A stretch of DNA of 64,000 nt from Epiperipatus broadwayi (GCA_028023455.1 JAQFVV010006221.1:9343011-9407010), one strand, 5' to 3'. Counted from the stretch's first letter, positions 1 to 13,261 are shown. Made by a program: numbers and translations. The notes: a model not told the origin generated them from the letters alone.

Positions 1-1092
1 GGTCAGATCCAGGTATTGAGAGAAGTTATAGAAAGAACAAATGAATATGAGTTTCCATTATGTTTTGGATTTGTAGATTATGAAAAGGCATTTGATTCTA
101 TAAACATTTCTTCAGTGATTAAAGCATTGGATCATCAAGGTATAGATCCAGGATATTGTCATATTTTAAAGAATATTTATAAAAATGCAACAGCAATAAT
201 TAGATTACATAATGATACTGGGAAAGTCAACATTGAAAAGAGTGTAAGACAAGGTGACTCCATATCTCCAAAACTTTTTACAGCAGTGCTGCAAGAAGTA
301 TTTTGTGTATTAAAATGAGAAACTAAAGGAGTGAAAGTAAATGGAGATTATTTAAGTCATTTAGGTTTTGCAGATGATGTAGTTGTTTTTGCAAATAATG
401 CTTCAGAGCTGCAGAAAATGTTGCAGTAGTTATCAGATGAAAGTAGGAAACTAGGACTAAAGATAAATCTTAAAAAGACTAAAGTAATGTTTAATCGATT
501 TGCTCAAAATACAAAAATAAAGATTGATTATGATGATTTACAAGAAGTTAACAGTAACAATTACCTGGTCAGATTATTAATAAAGATGGAAACACAATGG
601 ATGAAATTAATCATAGAATTAAACTTGGATGTGGTTGAAAGGAAGGTTTTTAACAAATATGTTTTACCAGTTCTCACTTATGAATCTGAGACTTGGACAC
701 TTAATAGAAGAGCAATACAGAGACTACAGAGCCTCAAAGAAGTATGGTGAGATGCATGTTAGGAGTAACCTATAAGAGATCAGAAATGCAATGTATGGGT
801 AAGAGAACAAACAGGTGTTACTGACCCCATTTAAAAAATTAAAAGATTGAAGTGGAGTTGGGCTGGACATATTTCTAGAAGAGATGATAATAGATAGACA
901 ATTGAAGCCTTAAACTGGATTCCAAGAGATTGTAAAAGACCCAGAAAGAGACCACATGTGAGATGGATGGATGAAATAAAAAAGTGTGCAGGGGTGATGT
1001 GGAGAAGAGAAGCTAAAGATCAGATAAGATGGATTGAACTTTCAGAGACCTTCATCCTGCAGTGGATTGATAATGGTTGATGATGATGATAC
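1..1092 (+). pseudogene. RTE-type LINE, reverse transcriptase C-terminal half and 3' tail
   Basis: One reading frame from base 1 shows reverse-transcriptase motif A (FVDYEKAFDS), motif B (RQGDSISP) and catalytic motif C (FADD, about 367-378). Downstream lie the conserved LINE C-terminal blocks (ETWTLNRRA; WAGHISRRDDNRW; RPHVRWMDEI) to about 1070. In-frame stops at 316-318 (TGA) and 427-429 (TAG), frameshifts around 555-650 and a further stop at 748-750 show that it is dead. The copy ends in a TGATGATGAT run at about 1076-1090, the microsatellite-type 3' end typical of RTE elements. The 5' part, including the endonuclease, lies outside the window. In life this protein would make cDNA by target-primed reverse transcription. 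Family assignment is from motif recognition; the exact clade is uncertain. Confidence 0.85.
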
Positions 1093-1146
1093 CAGACATG
1101 TACCCAACCTATATAAAGGCCATCAATTTTACAATACTTTTTTTTG

Positions 1147-1207
1147 ACATTTCTGGAAAAAAAATTGTTAAGAGGTTGCTTTAACAATTTTTTTTTCAGA
1201 AATGTTA
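1147..1207. repeat. Imperfect hairpin, about 25-bp arms
   Basis: ACATTTCTGGAAAAAAAATT is followed after a short GC-containing loop by its reverse complement ending in CAGAAATGT. It lies just downstream of the RTE tail and just upstream of dispersed repeat R1. The function is unknown; it may be the end of a MITE or foldback element. Confidence 0.5.
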
Positions 1208-1231
1208 TAAAAATTTAAGTTTTACAAAAAC

Positions 1232-1440
1232 AATGGCCTGAAAGGTCTTCATTATCATAGTTATTCACTAACCAAAACTAAATGCAATCACGGAACTATA
1301 GCGTCAATTTTTTCCTTTCACTAAATATCATATTTCAAACATGAATTTATGTACTGTAATCGTATTTTCTTCATGATTTATATACTATACCCATTCAGTT
1401 CTGTGTGGTAGTTAGAGCAAATGTACTGATTTTTTTCTGA
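1232..1440 (+). repeat. Dispersed repeat R1, copy 1
   Basis: About 200 bp here align by eye with 59517-59712. Shared blocks include AACATGAATTTAT, TACTGTAATC, ATTTATATACTATACC (diverged) and the end GTACTGATTTTTTTCTGA. The two copies have the same orientation and are clearly diverged, so this is an old interspersed repeat. No coding potential or terminal structure is visible and the class is unknown. Confidence 0.55.
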
Positions 1441-4400
1441 GTGTTTTTTTCTTCAAAAAGTTTTATTCCATATCTCTTTTGTAAAATACCTTTTGTGGAA
1501 TTACTTGTTTTGAACAAAATGCTCATATTCAAATTAAGCCTCTTAAGTATATAAAAAAAGGAATTATATCCGTCACATAAAATGATTCATAAAAAAATTA
1601 TAATAGTGGAACAAATAATATTTATTTTCCTTGAACAATATACTCTCTAACAAAAAGATCTTTAACTTTAATATCATGTGACAATATTACGGACATTTAG
1701 GGATTATATATATAATAAATACTTTTATTTACTGTGTAAATACTGAAAAGTTAAAAATAATATGTATATATAAAATATTTCACAAATAATGATTTTATTT
1801 TCTATGCACTAAAAAGCCAAAAAATAAATATTTTCTTTATGCATAATTGGGAATTTATATTTAACTTAAAATAAAAGTTAGGGTATACAGAAACTAATTA
1901 ATTTAATTGTTTGATGAAAAAATAAGTGATTAAATTAATTTCTGGCCACCCTACAATTTTACTTCAAATTAAATATAAAACTCCAATTGTGTTTTTGGCA
2001 TTTTAATGCACACAAAATAAGAGCATTTATTATTTTCAGATATGTTTTGCAATTATTGTTATTTAAAATAGAGAATAAAAATGGTTTTACAGTTTGTGTG
2101 CATTAGAAATTGATTTCAATATTATTTTGTTTATGAAAGAAGCCTTTTTTTTTTTTAAAAAAAAATAAACTTTTACAATTAAGCATAAATAAAATTTCAT
2201 CCATTTTAAAAGAATTTTTTTTTACGATCAATTGAACGTTATAATAGTAGCTAGAAATAAGTCATACATCACATGATTTAATTTAATAAGCTTGTAATGA
2301 TAAAACTAAATAAAGAGTGTGCAATAACTCTAACAAGCTTTATTGATAAATGCCACAAAAGAAATTATTTAAAAAACCTCTGTCTAGAAATTATCCATAT
2401 CCTCAGACCAGTTTCGTGCTATTGACAATCCTCAGTGAGGCACTAGTATATTTCAGACACCAGATCCAAAATACCAATTCCAAGCCTATTCACTATTAAA
2501 TTGAAATTTAGATTTATTATTTTTATTTCAATTAATTGTTAACACTTTTTAATATAACATTTTAAAAAATATGTTTAAAAATATAATGCCCTCTTGTGTG
2601 TATCCATGTAAACTTATTGAACTGATATCAACACATTTGAAATTTATTTTGTTAACACATGTGTACAAAATTCGAAGGACATTTATTTTATAGAAGTCAT
2701 TTAAATATTGATCACAAATTATATACCAATGAAGAGAGTTTCTAAATTAATTAAGAGCATTCAAAAAGTCAGTAAATTTTTGAAATGTGGATTTGAAAAA
2801 CTATAAAAATATAGAATATGAGAATAGAATATTGAATATAGATCTTTATCCCTGTGTTAATGGAATTCCGATAAATCTATAGCATTTATCTTTATTAAGA
2901 GTTTTAAAATTTTTTTCTACATGCTTGAAAAACAATCATTGCTGTTGAGTTCTGGTTTTTCACATACAGTAGATTTGAACATCATATTATTCTATGAAAA
3001 TAATAAGATTGTTTAATTGCTGACTTGTATAAAAATAAAACAATTACACTCATATTATTATATACTGTATTATTTTATTCCTTCATATACTATTGTTGTA
3101 GCATTTAGAGTAAAAAAATATAATTTCCATGTTAAATGTTTTTCACTGCAAATGTAATACTATGATTTCATTTAAAATAAACGAATGCAAAAGTTTTGAA
3201 AAGTGAATGGGAAAAAAAATCTTTATTAAAAATATTTAAAAAAAATAAAATTGATTGTCATATGAAGTTTTATCAATAGATAATACACTATAAATCACTT
3301 GTGAGCAATGTCCGGTGTGGCAATAGTAGAATGCCGAATTAAAAGTTTACAGATCAATTCCCAAATGAAAGATAAAAATCTCACTTTTATCATTCAATTC
3401 CGCTAATAATGCTCAAATGTCACATGACCCCATGAGGAACAAAAAAACAGATTTTTTAAATATATATATATATTTATAGCTATAAGGATTTGATATATAT
3501 GCATTATAAATCTTATTTATTTAACTTTTGGTATGTAATAATAATGTTTAAATTATAATGTGACATTTAGAAAAAAATTGTTTGACTCCTTATGTCAATG
3601 TCTATTTCACTTTGTAAGCATGAGGGATGAATACTAATAATTTTGTTTTAAGGTCAATTCGTTACCTTAAAAATAATATTGCTACTTTAAAATATAAACA
3701 AAATATACCTGTTTTTTATTATATTTCTCAAATAGGTATTATTTACATACACTTGAGAAAATTCTCCAATATTTAGTTTGGTTAATGAGCATAAATAATA
3801 ATAATTTTCAAAGGATTTTTAATAAGAAGTTAGGTCAACTCTAATAATTTAATTTGTACAAACTGTTTTGTTTAGAAAGGACGATATACATTTCATCGGG
3901 TTTTTTCAACACTAATATAAAAAAAAAAACAACTTTGAAAAATTATTTTAAAACAAATCTTTTTACTTACAATAAATCTGAGAGTACAAAAATAGGCACT
4001 TATTTACTAGATGAGCTAATTACTGATTAAAGAAAAACCTATTAATTTTTTTTCCTTACTTTATTCTGAAGTTAAAAATATTTAGTCACTCAAATATTAA
4101 TTACTATTGAATGTCTAATTACCTGCAGAAATACTGATGATTAAAAAAAAAAAAATCTTAAAAAATGGTCATTTTGAAGTTTAGTTGAGTAGTAGAAGAG
4201 CTAAAGGTTCCTGAATTAAATTTAAAACTATTACTCCCAGCACTCAATTTTAACTCCCATGACATAGAACAACTAACTATTGATATTAAAGGTATTAAAC
4301 GCAACCGAATGCATTAACCATTTCATTAATTAATTTTTTATACATTCACTGTTCCAAATATTCACGTGGATACCTGAAACAATAGGTAGTAATAAAAAAA

Positions 4401-4600
4401 TCTATATACACGTTTAACATATATACACAAACAAAAATTATATACGTTAAGGTATCAACAAAAATATTTAACGCTAAAAAAAAAAAAATGTAGTTATAGA
4501 AAAAAACAATATGGAGACAATACATTCACATCTGACCATTTTAACAAGCTATATTTTTGAACTGCAAAATAATTATTTTTGTTTTATGACATAAAAATGA
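1441..4600. other. AT-rich interval, nothing identified
   Basis: About 3.2 kb of AT-rich sequence with homopolymer runs. I find no ORF with protein-like composition, no terminal repeats and no RNA motif that I can support. Confidence 0.5.
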
Positions 4601-4613
4601 TAGTTAATGATTT

Positions 4614-4728
4614 TTTTTTTTTTTCTTCCTATGTCATAGCATCTGCCGGGACGCGAACCCACACCCGTCTGCAACCAACTACTTGCTTGCATGGCGGCTG
4701 CGATACCTCTCGGCTAACAACGCAAGAC
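4614..4728 (-). mobile_element. tRNA-derived SINE, copy 1 (with poly(A) tail and TSD)
   Basis: Read on the minus strand, the element starts GTCTTGCGTTGTTAGCCGAG. It has a pol III box A (TTAGCCGAGAGGT) and a box B (GGGTTCGCGTCCC), then GATGCTATGACATAGG and a poly(A) run, seen as T's on the plus strand from about 4611. It is flanked by a perfect 13-bp TSD, TAGTTAATGATTT, at 4601-4613 and 4729-4741. A second copy lies at 45732-45847. The body is only about 95 bp and is nearly all tRNA-like; the ends GCGTT and GATGC could pair like an acceptor stem. It would be transcribed by RNA polymerase III and moved by a LINE. Confidence 0.85.
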
Positions 4729-5234
4729 TAGTTAATGATTTCTCTATGACATTATTATTAATTTCGTGTTTTAGGGCCATTTTAAACAAAATTTCTATCC
4801 AATCTACGGCAGTGGTATAGCAATGGTAAAATAATATTTTCACTTTTATCTTACTAAGTGACGTCATGAGGAAATAGCTAGCTGATTCATAATGTTGTTC
4901 AAAGAGAGATAGATGCAACAATTTATGTATTTAAATTTAATTATAAATTATTTCATTATTTTCTGAGCTAATGTAAGAAAGGACTATAAATGAAAACATA
5001 CACAGAAAAGATAGTTTTTTAAACATATTCGGCTTTATTACTGCCTAGCATACTTTCGCTATAACGTGTATATCATATTCATAGTTTACAGAGGTTTAGG
5101 CAATAGCGTATGACCATTTTTCATTCAGTAGAAAGGATACAAGTATCACTCTATCAAAGAAATGAGTCATTTAAATAAATTTTAATATTTTGAATAGCTA
5201 ATTAGTCACTAGTTATACACTAATATAAAGAACT

Positions 5235-5340
5235 CTTAAATAATATTACTCATCAAACCTCCACTCTTTTACACTTTTAGCAAAATATATTTATTAATTT
5301 GATAACAGTTTCAACTGTTTCCAGCAGTCTTCACCAGATC
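5235..5340 (-). mobile_element. F4 relic: PLE-type terminal sequence with hammerhead-like motif
   Basis: The minus strand reads AGATCTGGTGAAGACTGCTG, then CAGTTGAAACTGTTATC and an AAATATATTTTGC tail. The same arrangement with CUGAAGA intact occurs on the minus strand at about 49345-49465. The order CUG(A/G)NGA, hairpin, GAAA, short stem and AUC resembles a decayed hammerhead of the kind found in PLE terminal repeats. The stems are weak, so only a relic is claimed. Confidence 0.4.
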
Positions 5341-6655
5341 TTATTTCTCACTCCTTTACTTCCTCCATTTTTCTATCCCATAATATTACTATAAGCCAAG
5401 AATATAATATACATGTTATATTGAAAGCATATACTTATACACTAATAGCAAGAACTGTTAAATCATATTACTATCATGAATATGAGCATGCTAAGTAGTT
5501 ATAGAGATGAATAGCTTTAAAAAACTACATTTTGTGTGTAGTTTTCATTTAAATTTACTAATTTTCCAATAGTCATGGATAAAGAGAACTATTATATATA
5601 TAAGGACAAAAAAATCGGTATAAATGTGTATAAAACGTTTTATGGTTACTTTGACTTAAATGCTCTAGTTAAAATTATTCGACAGTGCTTTACTATGAAA
5701 AGTTTTGTTGATATAGTAGTTTTTATTCAAACTTGCTTTTTTATGTAATATAAAACATTTTCAATATAACCATATGTTTACATGTGTTAAAATAAATAAA
5801 TTATAAAATATAAAACAATTTAAAAATGATAAAATAGCATTAATATATTATTAATAATGTATTAGTAAATTATTTTTAAAGTACGCTTTATTTATTAAAG
5901 TAAATTGCATCTTATGACTTCATTATCCGTTTAAATTAATTAATAGATAAACAATAAGTACATTTAAGTGAATTAAATGAAGCATTATGATTATAATTAG
6001 ATAATTTTAATATGGATAAGATTTAGTTAAAAAAGTAAACTAAAAAACTAACTAAGATGAAAAGTACGAATGAACAACAACAAAAAAATTGCAGTTATTA
6101 TCTTAATATAAACAATTAAAAAATTCCAGGAAAAAATAAAGAACATTTCATAGTAATTTATTATTTAAAAACAAATATTTTTATAATAACATTTTTTTTA
6201 AAAAAGTTTTAAGGGTAAAAAATGTTTCCTTTCTAAATATCAATAGCTTTATCTTCTTCGAAAGAGGCTGCAACCTATGAATAAAATGCATTTCTATAAG
6301 AGCTCATAAATTAAAAATACAACCAAGAGCATATTTTGTAGTTATCTCCAAAATGAGCTACAAACAGACCACAAAAAAAGATATACGTTGTAATATTTCT
6401 TTTCCCAAAGTTCAAGCTTGGGTCATACATCAGTAATACCAAAAAGGTCTAAAAGTACCCAATCAAAATTTTAGTGATAAAATGCTATCAGTCAAAATTG
6501 TCAAAAACAATACCCCAAAGTTATAAATAAATTTCAGAAATAACAATAAATAATTACATTACTACTAATATAACTCACCAAAAAGTGAAACTTCAATAAT
6601 AAACCAGAAAAATACTTATTACAAAATAAGACATCTATTCAACATCATTATTTTC
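5341..6655. other. AT-rich interval, nothing identified
   Basis: No gene, terminal repeat or structured RNA could be supported here. Confidence 0.45.
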
Positions 6656-6659
6656 GACA

Positions 6660-6876
6660 AAAGGATCCATCACAGGATGAAGGTCTCTCCAAGTTCAATC
6701 CATCTTCTTTGATCTCTAACCTCTTTTCACCAAATCATCTCTGCACATTTTCTTATTTTATCCATCCATCTCGTATGTGATCTCTTTCTGGAACTTTTAC
6801 AATCTCTTGGAATTCAGTTTAAAATTTCTACTATCCATCTATTATCATCTCTTTTAGCTATATGTCCAATAAATCT
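6660..6876 (-). pseudogene. RTE LINE 3' fragment
   Basis: On the minus strand this translates, with stops, to GHIAKRDDNRW, IPRDCKSSRKRSHTRWMD and RRWIELGETFIL. These are the same C-terminal blocks as the RTE copy at 800-1070. Only about 210 bp of the 3' end remain, so this is a 5'-truncated insertion, as is usual for LINEs. Confidence 0.8.
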
Positions 6877-7447
6877 TCCAAGTCTTTTCTAAAAAACTTG
6901 CTTATACTGGTCTGTCACAAAGAAAAAGTGAGAATTTTCCTAAGTGCAAGGGTAAAAATGTTCATAAAAGATCTGATAAATAATTTGACAGCAGACATGC
7001 AGAAGATTGTAAACATAATAAAACATTTGGATTCTATTCTCATCATTTACAAAATACCAAGAAGATTTTTAGATTAATAAAACTGATAAAAATGACCATG
7101 CAAAAGTAAAACAATTTATATATCCTATCTCACCAAAATATTATATCCAAAATGAAAACAAATTTTGTTGTTTATGATAAAATAATAATATATAAAATAT
7201 CATTTGCTATTGATATTCATATTTATTACAAATTGAAATTAAATATTACCATTAGATATATTTATATCAACATTGATTCTTGGCAGCCATATGAGTTAAT
7301 ATTTTATAGAATGATTTATTACATGTGTGAGTTTCAAGTTCTCAAAAATCACATTTAATATTATTTATGATGGAGTTTATCCATGTTACTATAGGTCATT
7401 CTTTTTTTTAATTACCTATTTATCCTAGCAACATACATTTTGTTAAT
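6877..7447. other. AT-rich interval, nothing identified
   Basis: Short open frames here have only lysine/isoleucine-rich, low-complexity translations. No family is recognised. Confidence 0.4.
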
Positions 7448-7876
7448 GATGTCCTGTACATGTGGGGTTCAGATTGACCTTAGGTCAACATGGGTGTGAC
7501 AAGAATCTCGGCCTCAGGGTGGCCTTTGAGCATTCCATCATCAGATTTTCAATTGGATGGATGGTTGAAGAGTTGGAGTGTGGAGTAGATTGAAGCCTGT
7601 CCATTAAAGTATGAGGATTGTTTATCTTAATATATATCTGAGCACTTATAGTATATATGTGTAGAGATGATAATCTGGACCAACTGATGATTGCTGGTTT
7701 AGCATGAAATACGTATATTGGTGATTATTTATCTTTTCAACATATATGTGTTTAAGTGTATCAGTGTTATTAGATGGAGTGGAGAGTGGTGGGTCATGTG
7801 AAAGTTTGTGCTCATACCCTAATATTACATATATATAGACACAGGTATAAATAAGCCTGTCTTTCAGTTATTAATG
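7448..7876 (+). mobile_element. F1 hammerhead-bearing non-autonomous element, copy a
   Basis: About 430 bp begins near ATGTCCTGTACATG and ends near CTTTCAGTTATT. It matches, in inverse orientation, the copy at 39725-40165 over essentially the whole length, including AGCATTCCATCATCAGATTTT, GAAGCCTGTCCATTAAAGTA and GGTGATTATTTATCTTTTCA. No ORF is conserved. It carries an HHR core at 7679-7722. The lack of protein, the type I hammerhead and the multiple dispersed copies fit an animal retrozyme or a solitary PLE terminal repeat mobilised in trans by PLE enzymes; that mobilisation is inferred. Confidence 0.75.
7679..7722 (+). ncRNA. Type I hammerhead ribozyme (F1-a)
   Basis: Order on the plus strand: stem I 5' ACCAA, core CTGATGA (7684-7690), stem II UUGCU/AGCAU around GGUUU with one terminal U-U mismatch, GAAA (7706-7709), stem III palindrome ATACGTAT, H17 = A (7717), stem I 3' TTGGT. 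Cleavage is predicted after 7717. All conserved core residues are present. Stem III is too short for a stable monomer loop, as in the minimal type I ribozymes of PLEs, which may work as dimers. Confidence 0.8.
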
Positions 7877-7879
7877 AGT

Positions 7880-9951
7880 TTAAGTAAGAGTTCAGGCATA
7901 CTTTGACTAAGAATCTGTTTGTTCATTTTTTTGTTGTCTGTGGGATTACCAAAAAGTCGTTACCAGTGCCACAGTCCAAAAATATCAGTGTGTTTTTTTT
8001 GCTACTTTTTCAGTATTCAACTTCCCCATCCACAGAGAGCAATAAAAAACACCATAGTTTGAGAAATTATGATCTTCACTTTTAAAAATATGTCTTTACA
8101 TAGGATAACCAGGCTGGTTGGATCAAAAATTGGAACATAATGACCAATCATTTCTATGGCATTGCATCATTTTTTTAAATTTTTATAAAACACCATTCCT
8201 GTGTATTCATCATTGTAAGTCCACTTCCTCTTTGGTATGTTGTCTGTTGTTTAGGGTTAGTAATATTCCTATTAATTTTATCACTATAGAAAAATTAATA
8301 TCAACAAAGAACTAGTAAAACTACACTGTCAATCAAAGCAGATGCAAGCACAGTTCAAATTTTAGTCTACAAAAATCCAACTGTGCATGCTCCAATGCAA
8401 GGTTGGATACGAGAATGTGTCTAGCTTGAGAATCCAGCCATATAACATAATAGCAATCTTTGTTTTAGTGTTGGAATTTATCTGAAGTTTTTATAATATT
8501 ACTGTAGAGACTGAAATGGACAGAGAGGGCCAAGAAACTATCATGTTAGCAATGAATTATTTATGAAAGTCAAGTAATAATTATGAGTATTTGAAAATCA
8601 GGACATACAATTGTTCTGAAAAGACATTTTAGGAACACTGGGACATTTAATCAAAACTAGGGACAAGTTTTAAAAAATTGGGACTTCTGGTCATCCTAGT
8701 TTGCATCTTAAAATTTGCCTAATCTCAGTCTGCAGTAAATTTCTTAACTATTGAATACACTGCAGTTGATAAATGATTCGAGAATATACATTCTAATAAA
8801 TTATTTTATGCTTTCATTATTATATATATTTATCTTCATCCAATCTGTATCTCTATGTGACATATTTAATGTACAAGTTAAATAGTTGGATTACAATATA
8901 TAGATTTATTTAACAATGTTGCCAGAATAAAAGTAATCTATTTTGTCATGTCATTTTTAATGTAGCTTTATTGATATTTCCTCATTTTATTACTGATTCA
9001 TTTAGCAATAACATGTCTAAAGTTTGGACCTTTAAATAATATTTATATATTTGAAAGATAACTTTAATTTAAATCTCAGTGCTGTATGATTTTCAGAATA
9101 ATTTTATATACATTTGATATGAATGATGTGATATAGGAAAATAAATAGATTTTTCCCAACTTGTAGGTCCTCAAATACTTTTTCAGATTGTCATAATTTG
9201 ATCAGCCATTTTTAATTTCCCACAAAATTTCTGATATAATTCCATCGACTGTAGAGGCCTTACCTTTTGAAAATAATTTCAAAGCTAACCAATCCCATCT
9301 TCCATACGGTACTTTTGAAAGTTTTTCAATGTAGCATAACTCATCAACAAACATCTTGTCCAATGACTTTGTGATATAGATATTTTATATAATTTTTTCA
9401 TATTAATTTGATCTTAAATCATATAAGTTATAATTTATTCAGTGACATTTTTGATCAAACCTACTCATGCTAATACTTTCTTGTTTGGTTTCATAGTCAT
9501 TTTCAAGATTGTTTGTATTTTTAATGCATACACAAATATTATTATAATATTACATTTTACCTTCTTTGGTGTTTTTTGAAATCTAATCATATTCTCAAAA
9601 GATTTTCTAAAAAATGACTTCCTTCCTATATATAGTTGCATTGTTTGTTATTTTGTTTTTAATGGTTGCTTAATTTTACTCAATTTTTTCTAAATTATTT
9701 TTAAATATTTTCTTTTTATTTCTACTACATTTCATTTTGACATCACTTACATATAAAACCTCAAATTAATTTTTACTATTACATGTGCATAAAGCACAAT
9801 TATAGAGTTATTTCTAAAAGTAAATGTTCTCTAAGTTAAATATAGGATATTGTTACTCTCAATTTCATTCTAAGATTACAAGCGAATAATTCATAACTTG
9901 TTCCACAATCAATTCCTGCATAGTTATTGTTATTGAAATGGAATTTCATTC
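7880..9951. other. AT-rich interval, nothing identified
   Basis: About 2 kb with no supported gene, repeat or RNA. Short ORFs have no recognisable domain. Confidence 0.45.
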
Positions 9952-9959
9952 ATCTAAAA

Positions 9960-10428
9960 CAGGGGTGGGCAATTGTTTTGGCTCAGGAGCCATAGAGGTG
10001 GGTGGAGGGCCACATAGGGGCTACTTTGGGGAAGCAAAGGTTAGCAGAGGGCCGCACATTTTTTTTCATGATACAAAAACACACACTGCTTTATTCCCTG
10101 TATTACAAAAGAAATATTTGTTTGTCCATTCTTCGACATTCACCACCAATTTTACAATTTTTTCAGAGGGTTCATTGTTTCATTAAAGTTGGAAATGTAT
10201 ATATTTGCTAATGCAAAGACAAAATTAAAATTAACCAGATCAACCGCAAAAGCACTGCACATCGTATCTTCACTGCATATGTATATGGAAAATGTGAGAT
10301 GAATCTTCGGTCGCGCACAGGAAGGAAATCTCAGTTCAAGGTGAATTTTTCTGATAGTCTTGGTGGGCCACATAAAAACTCTTAGCAGGCCACATATGGC
10401 CCTCAGGCTACTATTTGCCCGCCCCCTG
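9960..10428. mobile_element. hAT-type MITE
   Basis: The 469-bp element begins CAGGGGTGGGCAATTGTTTT and ends in the inverse, TTTGCCCGCCCCCTG. It has 8-bp flanks ATCTAAAA (9952-9959) and ATCTATAA (10429-10436), which match at 7 of 8 bases. Subterminal GGGCCACAT and GGCCGCAC blocks are typical of the non-autonomous hAT elements found across animals. The 8-bp TSD is diagnostic for hAT. No transposase is encoded; open frames inside are incidental. It is much more GC-rich than its surroundings. Confidence 0.9.
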
Positions 10429-10436
10429 ATCTATAA

Positions 10437-11110
10437 GTACTAAGAATGTTTATGATTTGATTCCTATAAATTTCATACATTAATATCTATTGCACTTTTA
10501 ATATTGCACTAGAAATATGCTTAGATGAATCAAAGCTAATAAAGTAAATGTAATTAATCAATATAAAATGCAATTAACCAATTTATAGTTTTGCATTAAT
10601 AAATACAAACTAACCTTCTTATTGGTTTCTTTCTTTTTTATATTAGCTAAAGTATGATATCAAATTTCATATTTGTAAACTGTAATGAGTAAATATGGTA
10701 TATTTTATATTACTTCAATAATCTTTACATTATTTCAATAATCTTTACATCATTTTGCAAATAAAATGCAATGCATACAAATATACTCCCTTCTCTGCAT
10801 ATGACAGATTTTTATGCAAGGATTTTCCATAGTGATCATCATCAATTTGTATTCACTACCATGATTTTAAAAAACTGACCTTTTTAAAAAACAACTGCCA
10901 TTTTTAATAGTGCCCACCTTATGTAAGTAATGACATTATAGGATACCTGACTTCATGAAGAGAGCTTCATTAGAAGTTGACATTTATAACAAAAAATACA
11001 ATGATGGACAAAATGTATTCATTATATGCAATAACTATGTTTTGGTTATGCATTAAAATATGATTATTTTACTTAGCATATTTTCATTCAGTATCCTTGG
11101 CATTATGTGC
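10437..11110. other. AT-rich interval, nothing identified
   Basis: No feature could be supported. A tandem-like duplication of TACTTCAATAATCTTTACAT with ATTTCAATAATCTTTACATC is visible at about 10711-10752. Confidence 0.4.
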
Positions 11111-13260
11111 CACTAGAGCAAGAATTCCCAAACCTTTTTTGGCACAGATCTCTTTACCAAAAACTTTTAAAACTGTCAAACCCTTAGTCATTTACTTTAC
11201 TTACTCACCATTAATAAATTTGTATAATACTTCATATTAAATATTTCACTAGATATCAAACTTTTCATTCTAATCACTTGTAATTAATAATTGAAAAAGA
11301 TAAAAGAACTATGGAATATGGCATTATCTTGTGCAACATTTAATATTGAAACCTGCACTAGCAAAAATTAAAACAAAAAAATACTAGCAGAGTTTTTTTT
11401 TAATTTTTGACATTTATGAAATAAATATGTAAATTCCAAAATAAGTACAATATTGAAATCAATTTATTAAACATAAAAAAAAAAACAAGTGAAAAAATCA
11501 ACATGTTTAGACAGAATTAAACATCAATAAAATTACAACAATGTAAGATTTTAATCAGAATTATAAAAATAAGAATACCATATAAATTAGCTTAGAAAAC
11601 TGAATTTAATGAGATGGGTGCACCTGGTGATTTGTCAACAATTTATTTATGTCCTGTTTTAAATTAGTGGCTTGCATTTTCAAATCTCCAGTTCAATGGT
11701 ATGCAGTTGATGTCTGTTCTGAAACTGGTTTAAGACTACTTTTGTACAATAGTCCATAGAGCTGGGTACAAAAGTTGAATATCCTATTATAGCCAAAACT
11801 TTTGAAAACTCTGTTTGAATTGTATTTTGAGATCTTCATTTATGCCAATGTTTATCAGCTCATTTGATTGCACACGAGTGTCTGGTATTTCCAATGATAG
11901 AATATCTTCAAATCTAGTTTTGAAATCTAAGTGAAGAGCTTCCAACATACAACAAGATGTTTTCTTCCATATTGTGCCTATTTTAAATAAGTTGGGGAAA
12001 CTGGGAAAACTCAGATCTTGCAATATTTTGCTTAAAAAACAATCTGGCAACAAACGTTGCTATGACCAATTTTTCTTTGATGAGATTCAAATTGTCTCCT
12101 TGCAATTGTAAATTAATATCATTAAATTTGCCAAATATGTCAATTAAATAGGCAATATCTGCTTTACTCTTAAGTAAATTTTTTTTCAACTGCAATCTTT
12201 ATCTTCTAAAAACTTTAAAACAGATTGAAAAAGTGCTCAAACATAAATTTTTTGAAAGCCAGCAGACTTTGATATGGAAAACTAATCAAATTTTCATCAC
12301 TTTCCTCACATATTCAAATGAACAGTCTAGTGTTCAAAGTGTTACTTCAAATTTTGTTCACAGTTGTCAAAACAAACTGACGCAATTGATGCAATTTGTC
12401 ACTAAGATTCTTGACTGCAAAATGTTGCCTATGGATGACAGAGTAAATTGCAAGCATTTCAGGTATGTCTTGTTTCAGATAAGTTTTGACACCATGATAA
12501 TGACCAACTGTAGCTGGTTTTCTATCTATCACAACAGATATTATATTTGTCAATGGAACCACTTTTTCCCCTAAAAAATAACTTCATTAAATTAAAAATC
12601 AATTCACCTCTTGTATCAATTTCTAAAGTTCTAGAAAAAGTAGCTCTTCATGCACTTCTTGATCTTGATTAAAATGAACATATATCAGGAACAAAAATTC
12701 ATTACAATGTAATGTTGACTTATTAGAGAGAAAAAAATGTTTTTTTGCAAATGATTACACAGTTTTCTACATGACTCATTTTATCGATACATCTTTGAAC
12801 TGTGTTATTGTTCAAAGGAATTGTTTTTATAACATTATGTGCAGATTTGTGGAGTATAGTATCCAATACTTTAATGATGGCTGGTAGAATCAGTTTCTCT
12901 TCTATGTGACTCACAAGACTTCATGATGAGTAAAGATATGTTATATGCTGCCCTTAATTCATCATCATTTTGCTTCAATGATGAACAAACATATTATCTA
13001 TCATAGCTTTCTTCAGAATTTTATCTTTAAAAGATTGAAAGTATGATAAATATTTTTCTTTTTTGTCAGGGTGAATTCTATTCAAATAATCTGCTAGTTT
13101 TGATGGTTTCATAGCATCATTGCTAAAGACTTTTTTACATATGAAGCAGATTGGTAAATGCTTGTTTGATAATCATGGAACAAATCCTAGCTTCAAATAG
13201 TCCAAGCTGTACGGTCTGCCTTTTGTTTTTGGTTTAGTCATATTATTATTGCAAGAAATA
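11110..13260 (-). pseudogene. hAT transposase, ZBED5/SCAND3-like, decayed
   Basis: Read on the minus strand from about 13240, the order is a BED-type zinc finger (CFICKKVFSNDAMKPSKLA, then LNRIHPDK), a linker, a segment around VVIDRKPATVGHYHGV and MLAIYSVIHRQHFAVKNLSD, then LLKSKADIAYLIDIFGKFND and INLQLQGDNLNLIKEK. This is the arrangement of ZBED5/SCAND3/FAM200-type proteins derived from hAT transposases. A C-terminal hAT-like stretch follows to about 11790. Frames shift and stops are frequent, so it is dead. The low-coordinate end (about 11115-11165: AATTCCCAAACC, TTTTTTGGCAC, AGATCTCTTT) resembles the hAT end CAGGGGTTCCCAAAC. The matching outer end on the other side could not be found. It acted in the nucleus as a cut-and-paste transposase. 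Confidence 0.75.
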
Positions 13261-13261
13261 A

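Noticed and set aside
4640-4723. A functional tRNA gene
   Set aside because: A poly(A) tail, TSD and a second copy with the same non-tRNA 3' end mark it as a SINE; the acceptor stem pairs only partly.
9938-10373. Open frames on both strands at 10 kb
   Set aside because: They lie inside the hAT MITE; the ends and TSD explain the GC-rich composition and no domain is present.
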